DNA from: Myxococcales bacterium
Lineage (GTDB): Bacteria > Myxococcota_A > Bradymonadia > UBA4248
Direction of reading: 5' to 3'
Assembly: GCA_004554395.1 (NCBI GenBank)
Contig: SFMP01000053.1
Location: 1 to 11,609 of the forward strand
Length of the DNA: 11,609 nucleotides
Made by a program: the position numbers and the translations under genes. The number at the start of each line of letters is the position of its first letter. The first letter of the stretch is position 1. Positions 1 through 7,500 of the stretch are shown piece after piece. The notes beneath the pieces are model-generated. The model ran no database searches. It saw nothing but the letters and a program-made list of their open reading frames with translations, and was not told where the DNA came from.

Positions 1-172
1 CAAAATGATTTTTTGTCAGTTTGATGCAGATGCTAGGAAGCTAGCCTGAGGGCGCGTGGGGGCGTACTCACGTACGTTCCCACCGCATGAATGGCGACGC
101 TGACGACGCAGATGCGCAAAATGACAAAAAAGAGCCCGTATGGAGCCCATCCGGGCGACATAGGGCGACCGA
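1..172. repeat. Left copy of dispersed/terminal inverted repeat
   Basis: The reverse complement of the right end of the window matches this segment. Positions 1-141 are identical to 11609-11469. Positions 142-172 then match 11468-11439 with several substitutions and a one-base indel. Weaker similarity continues inward to a shared TTGTGGTAG word at 239-247. The segment holds the 8-bp palindrome ACGTACGT (70-77), inside a CGTAC/GTACG hairpin (63-67/72-76), and a terminator-like hairpin near 126-156. Open frames across it are short, and I see no gene-like protein. The repeat probably continues beyond the window. The identity length of exactly 141 bp suggests that the sequence ends here because an assembler stopped at a repeat. 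A real terminal inverted repeat of a mobile element is less likely, since no transposase is present. Confidence 0.9.
126..156 (-). terminator. Terminator-like hairpin inside left repeat, reading outward
   Basis: Read on the minus strand, this is GCCCG, one mismatch, ATG, a GGCTC loop, CAT, one mismatch, CGGGC, then TC and six T. That is an imperfect 8-bp stem followed by a U-tract, which fits an intrinsic terminator for leftward transcription. The right repeat copy keeps a similar fold even though its stem bases have changed. The stem is interrupted, so strength is uncertain. Confidence 0.4.
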
Positions 173-304
173 TGAGCCGGGCGTATGCCGTAGGCATAGC
201 GGCGAAAAAGTAGAAATAATTGAAATTTTTGTTGCAATTTGTGGTAGAGAGGCGAACTGCGCCAACCATTGTGGTTGGTCAAACCACTTCAATAGGAGAA
301 GACG
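173..304 (+). promoter_or_regulatory. Leader/promoter region of the NifU-like operon with two competing hairpins
   Basis: This gap must hold the promoter of the downstream operon, but no clean -35/-10 pair is visible. TTGAAA at 220-225 is the best -35-like word, and no good -10 lies at the right distance. An AT-rich patch spans about 208-243. Two stems share bases just upstream of the ribosome site. CCAACCA/TGGTTGG (262-268/272-278) is one and GTGGTT/AACCAC (271-276/282-287) is the other, so only one can form at a time. A further stem TATGCC/GGCATA lies at 184-189/193-198. The mutually exclusive stems could form a regulatory leader, but this may be coincidence given their short length. A clear AGGAG (294-298) sits 6 nt before the ATG at 305. 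Confidence 0.35.
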
Positions 305-997
305 ATGGAATACACGCACGAAGTCAAAGAAATGTGTGTTGTTGCTAAAGGTCCAAATCACGGTCCTGCGCCCATTCCTGAAGAGGGCAAATGGGTCCAA
401 GCGAAAGAAATCAAAGACATATCGGGCATGACGCACGGTATTGGTTGGTGTGCGCCGCAGCAGGGTGCCTGTAAATTGTCGCTCAACGTGAAAGATGGCG
501 TCATCGAAGAGGCGTTGGTCGAGACGATTGGTTGTTCGGGTATGACGCATTCGGCGGCGATGGCGTCGGAGATTTTGATCGGCAAGACGATATTGGAGGC
601 GCTCAACACAGACCTCGTTTGCGACGCGATTAACACGGCGATGCGCGAATTGTTTTTGCAGATCGTGTATGGCCGCACGCAGAGCGCGTTTTCGGAAGGC
701 GGGTTGCTCGTGGGTGCTGGTTTGGAAGACCTCGGCAAGGGGCTTCGCAGCCAAGTGGGCACGATGTATGCGACGAAGCTCAAGGGGCCGCGTTACCTCG
801 AAATGGCCGAAGGCTATGTGACGCGTTGTGCGCTCGACGAAGACGACGAGATTTGCGGCTACGAATTCGTGCACTTTGGCAAGATGATGCAGTGGATAAA
901 AGACGGCATGTCGGCAGAAGACGCGCTCAAGAAAGCCACGGGCCACTATGGCCGTTTCGAAAACGCCAAGAAATACATTGATCCGCGCAAAGACTAA
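305..997 (+). CDS. NifU/IscU-like iron-sulfur cluster scaffold protein (GGGtGRT partner)
   Basis: This 230-residue protein resembles the NifU N-terminal/IscU scaffold fold on which Fe-S clusters are built in the cytoplasm. The clearest match is around residues 73-100: ETIGCSGMTHSAAMASE followed by GKTILEAL, which parallels the IscU stretch with GC, a Ser/Ala-rich helix and GKT. It is longer than IscU (about 130 residues), with a C-terminal extension rich in acidic and aromatic residues. Cysteines are at 11, 49, 56, 77, 106, 175 and 184. C77 corresponds to the second IscU ligand. The usual CGD motif is absent, replaced by a segment with C49 and C56, and the usual late HC motif is not seen, so cluster ligation must differ or be lost. 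The start has AGGAG 6 nt upstream. The stop is 15 nt before the next gene, so the two are almost certainly co-transcribed. Pairing with a GGGtGRT protein is known in anaerobes; the precise function is not established. Confidence 0.85.
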   Translation: MEYTHEVKEMCVVAKGPNHGPAPIPEEGKWVQAKEIKDISGMTHGIGWCAPQQGACKLSLNVKDGVIEEALVETIGCSGMTHSAAMASEILIGKTILEALNTDLVCDAINTAMRELFLQIVYGRTQSAFSEGGLLVGAGLEDLGKGLRSQVGTMYATKLKGPRYLEMAEGYVTRCALDEDDEICGYEFVHFGKMMQWIKDGMSAEDALKKATGHYGRFENAKKYIDPRKD

Positions 998-1012
998 GAG
1001 GAGGCTGAAACT

Positions 1013-2011
1013 ATGGCACTTTTTGAAAGTTATGAACGTCGTATTCCTCAGATCGAAAAAGTCTGCGCACAATATGGCATTAAAGACCTCGACGACGCAA
1101 AGGCGATTTGCGAAGCCAAGGGGATCGATGCGTATTCGATCGCGAAAGCGATTCAGCCGATCTGCTTCGAAAACGTTTGCTGGGCCTATGTTTTGGGCGT
1201 TGCGATTGCACTGAAGAAGGGCTGCAAGAAGGCCGCCGATGCGGCGAAAGCGATTGGCGAAGGTTTGCAGGCGTTTTGCATTCCCGGTTCGGTTGCCGAC
1301 GATCGCAAAGTCGGTTTGGGTCACGGCAATTTGGCATCGATGCTCTTGAGCGAAGAGACGAAATGTTTTGCCTTTTTGGCCGGTCACGAATCGTTTGCGG
1401 CTGCCGAAGGCGCCATCGGGATTGCCAAGAATGCGAACAAAGTCCGCAAAGAACCGCTTCGCGTCATTTTGAATGGCTTGGGCAAAGATGCAGCCTTTAT
1501 CATTTCGCGCATCAACGGATTTACGTATGTACAGACGAAATTCGATTATGCCTCTGGCAAGCTCGAAATCGTGAAAGAAAAAGCGTATTCGGATGGCGAA
1601 CGCGCCAAAGTTCGTTGCTATGGTGCCGATGACGTGCGCGAAGGCGTGGCGATCATGCACAAAGAGGGCGTCGACGTTTCGATTACGGGTAACTCGACGA
1701 ACCCGACGCGCTTCCAACACCCCGTTGCAGGCACGTATAAAAAGGAATGCATCGAACAAGGGAAGAAATACTTCTCGGTGGCGTCGGGCGGCGGCACGGG
1801 GCGTACGCTCCACCCCGACAACATGGCCGCCGGCCCTGCATCGTATGGCATGACCGATACGATGGGCCGCATGCACTCCGATGCGCAGTTTGCCGGTTCG
1901 TCGTCGGTTCCTGCTCACGTCGAAATGATGGGCTTCTTGGGCATGGGCAATAACCCCATGGTCGGCGCCACGGTGACCGCGGCTGTCGCCGTCGAAGAAG
2001 CGATGAAGTAA
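1013..2011 (+). CDS. GGGtGRT family protein
   Basis: The 332-residue product carries the family signature GGGTGRT at residues 259-265, in the context SVASGGGTGRTLHPDNMAAG, and has the expected full length for this conserved family (Pfam GGGtGRT, PF14057 as I recall it). Other conserved-looking stretches are the glycine-rich GLGHGNLASM (101-110), FLAGHESFAAAEG (121-133), VILNGLGKDAAFI (151-163) and the C-terminal GFLGMGNNPMVGAT (307-320). Cysteines at 18, 33, 51, 56, 71, 89, 118, 202 and 246 could bind metal or a cluster, which would fit its scaffold partner. There is no signal peptide or membrane segment, so it is probably cytoplasmic. Its biochemical function is unknown to me; a role in Fe-S cluster handling is inferred from the operon. 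GAGGAGG (998-1004) lies 8 nt before the ATG. A terminator array follows the stop codon. Confidence 0.93.
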   Translation: MALFESYERRIPQIEKVCAQYGIKDLDDAKAICEAKGIDAYSIAKAIQPICFENVCWAYVLGVAIALKKGCKKAADAAKAIGEGLQAFCIPGSVADDRKVGLGHGNLASMLLSEETKCFAFLAGHESFAAAEGAIGIAKNANKVRKEPLRVILNGLGKDAAFIISRINGFTYVQTKFDYASGKLEIVKEKAYSDGERAKVRCYGADDVREGVAIMHKEGVDVSITGNSTNPTRFQHPVAGTYKKECIEQGKKYFSVASGGGTGRTLHPDNMAAGPASYGMTDTMGRMHSDAQFAGSSSVPAHVEMMGFLGMGNNPMVGATVTAAVAVEEAMK

Positions 2012-2015
2012 AAAG

Positions 2016-2036
2016 TCATCGCCCGCGGGGCGATGA
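2016..2036 (+). other. Perfect 9-bp hairpin just after the GGGtGRT stop codon
   Basis: TCATCGCCC (2016-2024) and GGGCGATGA (2028-2036) form a perfect stem with a GCG loop, beginning 5 nt after the stop codon. There is no T-tract after it, so it is not a terminator on its own; it could protect the 3' end of the mRNA. Its right arm is the first bases of the first 84-bp repeat unit, and a similar CGATGAAGT word occurs in the last codons of the gene (2001-2009). Confidence 0.5.
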
Positions 2037-2047
2037 AGTTCAAACGA

Positions 2048-2082
2048 CCGGCAACTACGGCGTGTAGATTGCCGGTTTTTTT
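2048..2082 (+). terminator. Intrinsic terminator 1 of tandem array
   Basis: The stem CCGGCAACTAC/GTAG-A-TTGCCGG (2048-2058/2064-2075) has 11 base pairs with one bulged A and a GGCGT loop. Seven T follow at 2076-2082. This is a strong Rho-independent terminator for the upstream operon, 36 nt after its stop codon. Confidence 0.92.
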
Positions 2083-2131
2083 GTATGGATTGCGCGGTAT
2101 CCGAGCCGAGCGGGTGATGAAGCTCAAACGA

Positions 2132-2166
2132 CTGGCAACTACGGCGTGTAGATTGCCGGTTTTTTT
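2132..2166 (+). terminator. Intrinsic terminator 2 of tandem array
   Basis: Same structure as the first copy, 84 bp downstream. The second stem base is T (2133), making a G-U pair with its partner. A seven-T tract follows (2160-2166). Confidence 0.88.
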
Positions 2167-2215
2167 GTATGGATTGCGCGGTATCCGAGCCGAGCGGGCG
2201 ATGAAGTTCAAACGA

Positions 2216-2250
2216 CAGGCAACTACGGCGTGTAGATTGCCGGTTTTTTT
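2216..2250 (+). terminator. Intrinsic terminator 3 of tandem array
   Basis: Third copy of the hairpin. Position 2217 is A, which mismatches its partner G near the base of the stem and leaves a somewhat weaker lower stem. The seven-T tract is intact (2244-2250). Confidence 0.85.
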
Positions 2251-2299
2251 GTATGGATTGCGCGGTATCCGAGCCGAGCGGGCGATGAAGTTCAAACGA

Positions 2300-2332
2300 C
2301 CGGCAACTACGGCGTGTAGATTGCCGGTTTTT
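2300..2332 (+). terminator. Intrinsic terminator 4 of tandem array (last, shorter T-tract)
   Basis: Fourth copy with a perfect CCGGCAA/TTGCCGG lower stem, followed by five T, then G. The repeat diverges immediately after this, so the array ends at a terminator, not at a full unit. Confidence 0.85.
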
Positions 2333-2334
2333 GT

Positions 2335-2424
2335 TGGTATTGGGTGCGCATGAGCGGTATTCATAGGGAGTGAGAGTTTTTGTAGCTTTTCGTAGGATTT
2401 CGGACTTCAGCTCAAGATTGCGCC
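2335..2424 (+). promoter_or_regulatory. Short upstream region of the lipoprotein gene
   Basis: This 90-bp gap must contain the promoter of the next gene, since four terminators precede it. A weak candidate is TTGGTA (2334-2339) with TATTCA (2358-2363) at 18-bp spacing, which match the consensus at about 4 and 3 of 6 bases. No Shine-Dalgarno sequence is visible before the ATG at 2425. Confidence 0.25.
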
Positions 2425-4476
2425 ATGTCATTGTCTCATATAGCTTCGAAAGTATTGTTTTATGCGCTGTCGCTATCGATCGGATTTGCGCCGTTGGGCT
2501 GCCATTCGTCGAAGGGGCAGACGACGGAATCGCTGCCCGTTTTAGGATACGAAGCCGAAGACGTCGCTAGGCTGAGTTCGTCGGCGACGATACAAAAAGA
2601 CGAGACGGCGCAAGCCTGGAATGCGGCGCTTGTGGGGCCACTACGCGCGAGTGTTGCGACGCCCAATGCGATAGAAACGCGGCTATTGAAAGAAGATCGC
2701 GACATTTGGAAAGGCGTGCTCAAGCAAATCGAAGCCTATAGTTTGGAACGCAAAGAAGCCGTCGTCTTGTCGAATTTGCAGATTGCGCAAGCGGTATCGT
2801 GCGATCCGCCTGTATCGGCGTTTAGCTTGCGTCAGAGGGCTCAGATCCAACTGACATTGCAGATGCGTCGGAATGCATTTTGGCGGCTCGGACGCCTCGA
2901 GATGGCGACAAATGGCGTATTTCATGCGTTGCAAGGGTTTGTTTCGCAGTTTCAAACGGGTCATATCAAAGGATCGGAGTCGGCAATCGTCGATCCGATC
3001 AAAGCGATAGCGCAACAAATCAACGACTTGCGCAAAAACCAGCCGAATTTGAAGGGAGATTGGAATCCGGGCGCACTGCACCCGAGGATGGCGCGAACGG
3101 CGCATACAGCTCCGATATTTTTACAGGCGCGATCGGCGTTTGTCGCTTGGCAAAGCGAAGCGGCGCGTTCGACGCGCTATGAATACTTGGCCGAATCGGC
3201 GGTTCCCGTCGTCGAAGCACTCGACGCTTGGATCGCCGAATACGACGACGTCATCGTCGCCATGCGCCATTTATCGGAAGGCATACAAGATATGGAGCGC
3301 GTATTTTCGCCGCCTCACGCGTTCGTCGCCTACCCTTGCATTGGCACGAATATGCGCCGTTTGCGGATTTTGGCTCAGATCTATAGCCACGTTTTGGCGA
3401 TGCAGTGGTCGTTGACCAAAGCGAGCGATTCGGCGCAAGTCGTATTGCGATCGGTGAAGTCGCCGCGCTATGCGACGGGGCAGAACGAGTATTTAGCCGA
3501 CGAAATCGCGACGTTTCGCCGCGACATTGCCGATAAAAAAGAGGCGCTCACGCGCGCCGAAGACAAACTCCTCGCCGCTTGGGATTCGACGTCGAAGACG
3601 GTTTGGGGGAGCCTCTCGGTATTCGTCGATCCGATCCATCACCATGCCATGCCCGCCGTCGAAAATGCGCATATATGGCAGGAAATGTATAAAAACATCG
3701 TCGCCGAATTGAATGAGATCATTCCGCAAATCGGCGCCGAGCCACCGCAACCCGTCAATCGGCGCGGCAAGCCGCATGCACCCTATATCGACTCGGTTAT
3801 CGATACGCTACACGCGCCCGCTCGGATCGACGACGTCGAACGCAGCCTTTTGGCGATATCGGAGCTCGAAGCGCACATGCGATCGATTCGCGATGAGCTG
3901 TTGAGATTGTGCAAACAAGGGGCTTGCAGTGGGTTCCCCGAGGCGGAAATATCGGATTCGCCGCGCCAAAGCGCATGGGTCGTGTCGTGGCGGCAGAGCC
4001 CATCGCAAGAGCGCACACTCGGGCATTCGCTCGTCGTCATCAAGCTATGCCAACTGCATCTCAGCCGCCTCGTGCAACGATTAGCCGAGATATATGCGTG
4101 GTTTGCCGAGACGTCGAACGCCGATTTATCGTGGAAAAAGCTCAAATCGTGGCAACGAATATGGACGCTCTATGCCGAACCCAACGGGACGTATGCGACT
4201 TTTTTGCGAAGCGTTGCCGATTTGTCGCTCAACATAGCCGCCATGGGAAAACCGCATAAAACGCTTGCGCAATCGCCGGCACTCGTCGATTTGTTGCGAC
4301 TTCAATCCGAGTTCTTCGACATCACCGTCGATTATGCCCGATTTATCGACGCCAAAAATCCTCCGCCCATATCATTCGACGAACTACTCGCTACGTGGGA
4401 CGAAATCGACGCTGCACTCGTAAAGATTCAGACGATGACACATGAAAGCATGGCGCAACAAGAGGCAACGCCGTAG
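2425..4476 (+). CDS. Hypothetical large helical lipoprotein
   Basis: I do not recognise a family for this 683-residue protein. Residues 1-25 look like a lipoprotein signal peptide: a single Lys at 9, a hydrophobic core at about 10-24, then FAPLGC with the candidate lipid-bearing Cys at 26. The lipobox is imperfect because Pro sits at -3. The mature part is predominantly alpha-helical and rich in Ala, Glu, Arg and Trp. Its clearest coiled-coil stretch is around 355-395 (repeated charged heptads such as RRDIADKKEALTRAEDKL). A few later cysteines (one pair near 495-500) could form a disulfide. The ATG at 2425 is the only plausible start before an in-frame TAG at 2383, although no ribosome site is visible. 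The gene stands alone after the terminator array and ends 23 bp from a convergent gene. Location is probably the periplasmic face of a membrane; function is unknown. Confidence 0.8.
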   Translation: MSLSHIASKVLFYALSLSIGFAPLGCHSSKGQTTESLPVLGYEAEDVARLSSSATIQKDETAQAWNAALVGPLRASVATPNAIETRLLKEDRDIWKGVLKQIEAYSLERKEAVVLSNLQIAQAVSCDPPVSAFSLRQRAQIQLTLQMRRNAFWRLGRLEMATNGVFHALQGFVSQFQTGHIKGSESAIVDPIKAIAQQINDLRKNQPNLKGDWNPGALHPRMARTAHTAPIFLQARSAFVAWQSEAARSTRYEYLAESAVPVVEALDAWIAEYDDVIVAMRHLSEGIQDMERVFSPPHAFVAYPCIGTNMRRLRILAQIYSHVLAMQWSLTKASDSAQVVLRSVKSPRYATGQNEYLADEIATFRRDIADKKEALTRAEDKLLAAWDSTSKTVWGSLSVFVDPIHHHAMPAVENAHIWQEMYKNIVAELNEIIPQIGAEPPQPVNRRGKPHAPYIDSVIDTLHAPARIDDVERSLLAISELEAHMRSIRDELLRLCKQGACSGFPEAEISDSPRQSAWVVSWRQSPSQERTLGHSLVVIKLCQLHLSRLVQRLAEIYAWFAETSNADLSWKKLKSWQRIWTLYAEPNGTYATFLRSVADLSLNIAAMGKPHKTLAQSPALVDLLRLQSEFFDITVDYARFIDAKNPPPISFDELLATWDEIDAALVKIQTMTHESMAQQEATP

Positions 4477-4478
4477 AC

Positions 4479-4501
4479 GGGCGCTGAATCGAGCGCCCTT
4501 T
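4479..4501 (+). terminator. Terminator hairpin between convergent genes
   Basis: GGGCGCT (4479-4485) pairs perfectly with AGCGCCC (4492-4498) around a GAATCG loop and is followed by TTT. It begins 3 nt after the lipoprotein stop codon and reaches into the stop codon of the convergent gene. The U-tract is short on the plus strand and absent on the minus strand, so it is moderate for the first gene and doubtful for the second. Confidence 0.6.
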
Positions 4502-7500
4502 ATCCTTCAAATATGCGGCTAAACGTCTTTTGCGCCTTCGCATCGAAGGCGAATTTGACGAAGTCTCGGATGGCATTGGACTGTTTCATCGCGGCTTTGA
4601 GCGATGGGATCGAGGTCGGGAAGCGAAGCCCTTCGAAATCGGTGAGGATTTGGAGGCAGTCCAAGAAACTCTGCGAGAAGAGGAGGGCATTTTGAATGGC
4701 AACTTTTCGGTTAAATGCGGCGATTTGATGGATAACGGCGAGGGTATCGTGGGTAATGCGCGGCATGGTGGCCGAAGTCATGCCGCCGTTGTTGAGCGCC
4801 GATTTGACGGCAGCTTGCGTTTCGGGGGCGAGTTCGGATTGTTTGGCGCGCAAAATGCTCATGACGTCGGCACATTGCGTCATCCAAGTATGGATTTCGG
4901 GAGGCATAAACGTCGCAGTGAGGCGGGATTCAGGGCGTGCGAGCGATAGCGCAAACGTCAAATAGGCAACCCATGCGGCATGCGAATGGAGTTTGTGCGC
5001 CGGACACAATATCGTCAGGGGCGCAGAATGCGCAAAGACGATCTTGGGCGACGAGTCGTTTGTCGTTCCGAGTCGAGTTTTGGGCGAATCGAGCAACTGC
5101 GTCAGTTGTTCGTGCAAAGCCCCGACTTCATCGGTTAAAGCGTCGTCTTTTGCATCGTCGATGGCGACGGTTTCGATGAGCGGGAACTCGTCTTGCCCCA
5201 TCATTTGCATGAGTTTGAGGAGAGCCGGGGCACAACCTTGGAATCGCTCGGCAAAAAGATTTTGGCGCACGATCGTGGGCAAAGATTTGGGCAATGGGCG
5301 CGGCTGGAGTTCGTCGTGTGGTTGCGCACATATATCGAGGACCTCGCTCAAGCAAATCATATTGAAATATGCATTCGAATCTTTGGCTTGTCGATAGAGA
5401 TTGACGAGTGTTTCGTCGGTAAACGTGAGGTTTTCGATTGCCTGAATCGACGATTTCAAACGCCCTGCCATCGATGGAATGGGCACGACGAGGCTATTGA
5501 ATACAGACGACGTCTTGAAATGATCGATCTTCGAAACGCTCGGTTTGTTGTTCGGTAAAACCGGCTTTTCGGCTTTTGCAGGCGATTTGGTCGATGTATT
5601 CGATTTCAATAAATTGTCGGATGTATTCGAACTTTCGGCAACATTCGATTTCGATGAATTATCGGATGCATTCGAACTTTCGGCAACATTCGATTTCAAT
5701 AAATTGTCGGATGTATTCGAACTTTTGGCAGTATTGGGTTGCGACGGTTTGTCGGCATGATTTGATATATTCGCAGTTTGCGATATGGGTTGAGTTGCCG
5801 TCGCATTGCTTGGTTTAGTAGCGGTTGTATTGCCAACTGGTTTATTATCGGCTTTAGAATCATCGACAGGCGTTTTGACGATCGATGGCGAATTCTGTTT
5901 TTGTTGAATTTCTGGGTTTCGCAAGAGCGACGAATCGATTGTCAACTGAGTTTGCGGTGTCGATGGGATGCGATTGCGCGGTGCGCTTTGATATGGATTG
6001 AATGCGCTATCGCTGGGGTTTGTATGCGGCTCGTATGCAATGTGATGCTTTTGCAATACATTGTATAGATATTTCAATAAATCTGCGAATACATCGTCGT
6101 CATTTTTATGACATTGGAACTCGATGGCGCTAGCCATCCATGTGAGTGCCGATTGTGCAGTTTCGGATTGTTCGTCGTTTGAGCTTGCGTCGTCGATATG
6201 CTTTGCAATGTTGTCGACGATGGCGCGGATATTATCGACATCGCTCTGTTGCAATAGCAATTTGACGAGCGGTCGCAATATATCTCGATGCAGGGGTTCG
6301 AGGACAAACGCTTCGAGTAGGGCATTGGTGGCATTCGAAATATCGCCCAAGTGATTGGCTTGGATATCGGCTAAAATCGCGAGGTAAGAGGCCCTTGCTC
6401 GTGGCGAAGCGGTTTGAGCCATGGCGAGGACTTGTGCCGTCATGGCAGCCTTCTGCCATGATTGCGTTTTGATGTAGAGTTCGAGCAATCGCACGGGCAC
6501 GTCTTCGACGTCGCCGCCCAGGGCGAGTGCGATTTCGTAGTGTCGAATGGCGTCGTTGTCGTCGTGTAGATAGAAGTGATAGACTTCGGCGATGCGTTTA
6601 TGAATGGCGCCTTGTTCGTCTTCATCGCCCGCCAACGTGAGCAAGTGTTGGAAGAGAGGCAAAGCCTCGGGCCATCGTTGATTTTCGAGCAATATGGTGA
6701 GCTTGAGATCGACGGCAGGTTTGAAATTCGCCTCGATTCGCAGAGCATTATCGAGGCATTCGATCGCCAAGTTTGGATTTTGTGCGGCGTGTAATATGAC
6801 GCCGTATTCGTAATGTAGCTCGGTGGCGTCTTCGGGGGTGAGTTCGTCGAGGTGGACGAGGAATCGATGGATGCGTTGTGCGGCTTCGTCCCAGAGCCCT
6901 GTGCGATAATCGAGGCGAATGAGATTGTAATTTGCCACGACGTTTTCCGCGTCGATCTGAAGGATTTTATCGGCCGTCGTGCGAATCAAATCGATATCTT
7001 CGAGAGCGACGGCATTTTGCAATAAAAATTCTAAAAGCGCGACAGTATCGGCTTCGGAGAGCGTAAAGTAATTGAGTGCATTTTGAATCGTATCGATTGC
7101 GGCTTGAGTTTCGCCGAGTCGCGTGAGGATTTCGGCCAATATAATCGCTTGCTCTGGATCGATATTATCGAAGTTACTTTTATTAGAAGCGAGTATAATT
7201 CGGGCGCTTTGTATATCGTCGAAGACGCGGATCAACGTGAGAGCTTGTTGTAATAATAGCGCCGGCTGTTCGATTTTTGGGCAAGCATTGACCAAGTCAT
7301 TGCAAAGCGAAACGAAGGCATCGCGGTCTTTGTGAACGGTTGCCAGAGCGATGAGGTCTTCGGCGATGGGTGTGAGGTTTTCGAGCGGAGGCCGCAGGGC
7401 CGATAATCGCGAGAACGCGGCGACGGCATCGGTCAAATTGTCGATCTGCGTATTGAGGCGCGTCATCTCGAATAGAATTGTAATCTTTTTATCGTGATTC

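Larger units (their letters stand above)
2033..2334 (+). repeat. 84-bp tandem repeat, three full units plus one partial
   Basis: Units begin at 2033, 2117, 2201 and 2285, an exact 84-bp period with no spacers. The last unit runs about 50 bp before diverging. Full units differ from one another at only two or three positions. One variable base lies in the hairpin stem (2049 C, 2133 T, 2217 A, 2301 C). Each unit contains a complete intrinsic terminator followed by about 34 bp of conserved spacer with GCGCGGTATCC. Since 84 is a multiple of three, the array also reads through as an open frame on both strands, but the hairpins explain the conservation better. Confidence 0.95.

Noticed and set aside
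2033..2334. CRISPR-like direct repeat array
   Set aside because: The 84-bp units are directly adjacent with no unique spacers, and no cas gene is present.
2033..2353. 106-codon plus-strand frame with four internal repeats over the terminator array
   Set aside because: The frame exists because the repeat length is a multiple of three. Each unit contains a terminator hairpin with a T-tract, and there is no ribosome site; a protein ending transcription of its own gene four times is implausible.
68..2431. 787-codon open frame on the minus strand opposite the NifU-like operon
   Set aside because: It is in exact codon register with both plus-strand genes, where it stays open because those genes avoid TTA, CTA and TCA codons. 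It runs through the repeat and the terminator array, is rich in Arg/His/Phe, and has no recognisable domain, whereas the plus-strand genes have clear family matches and ribosome sites.
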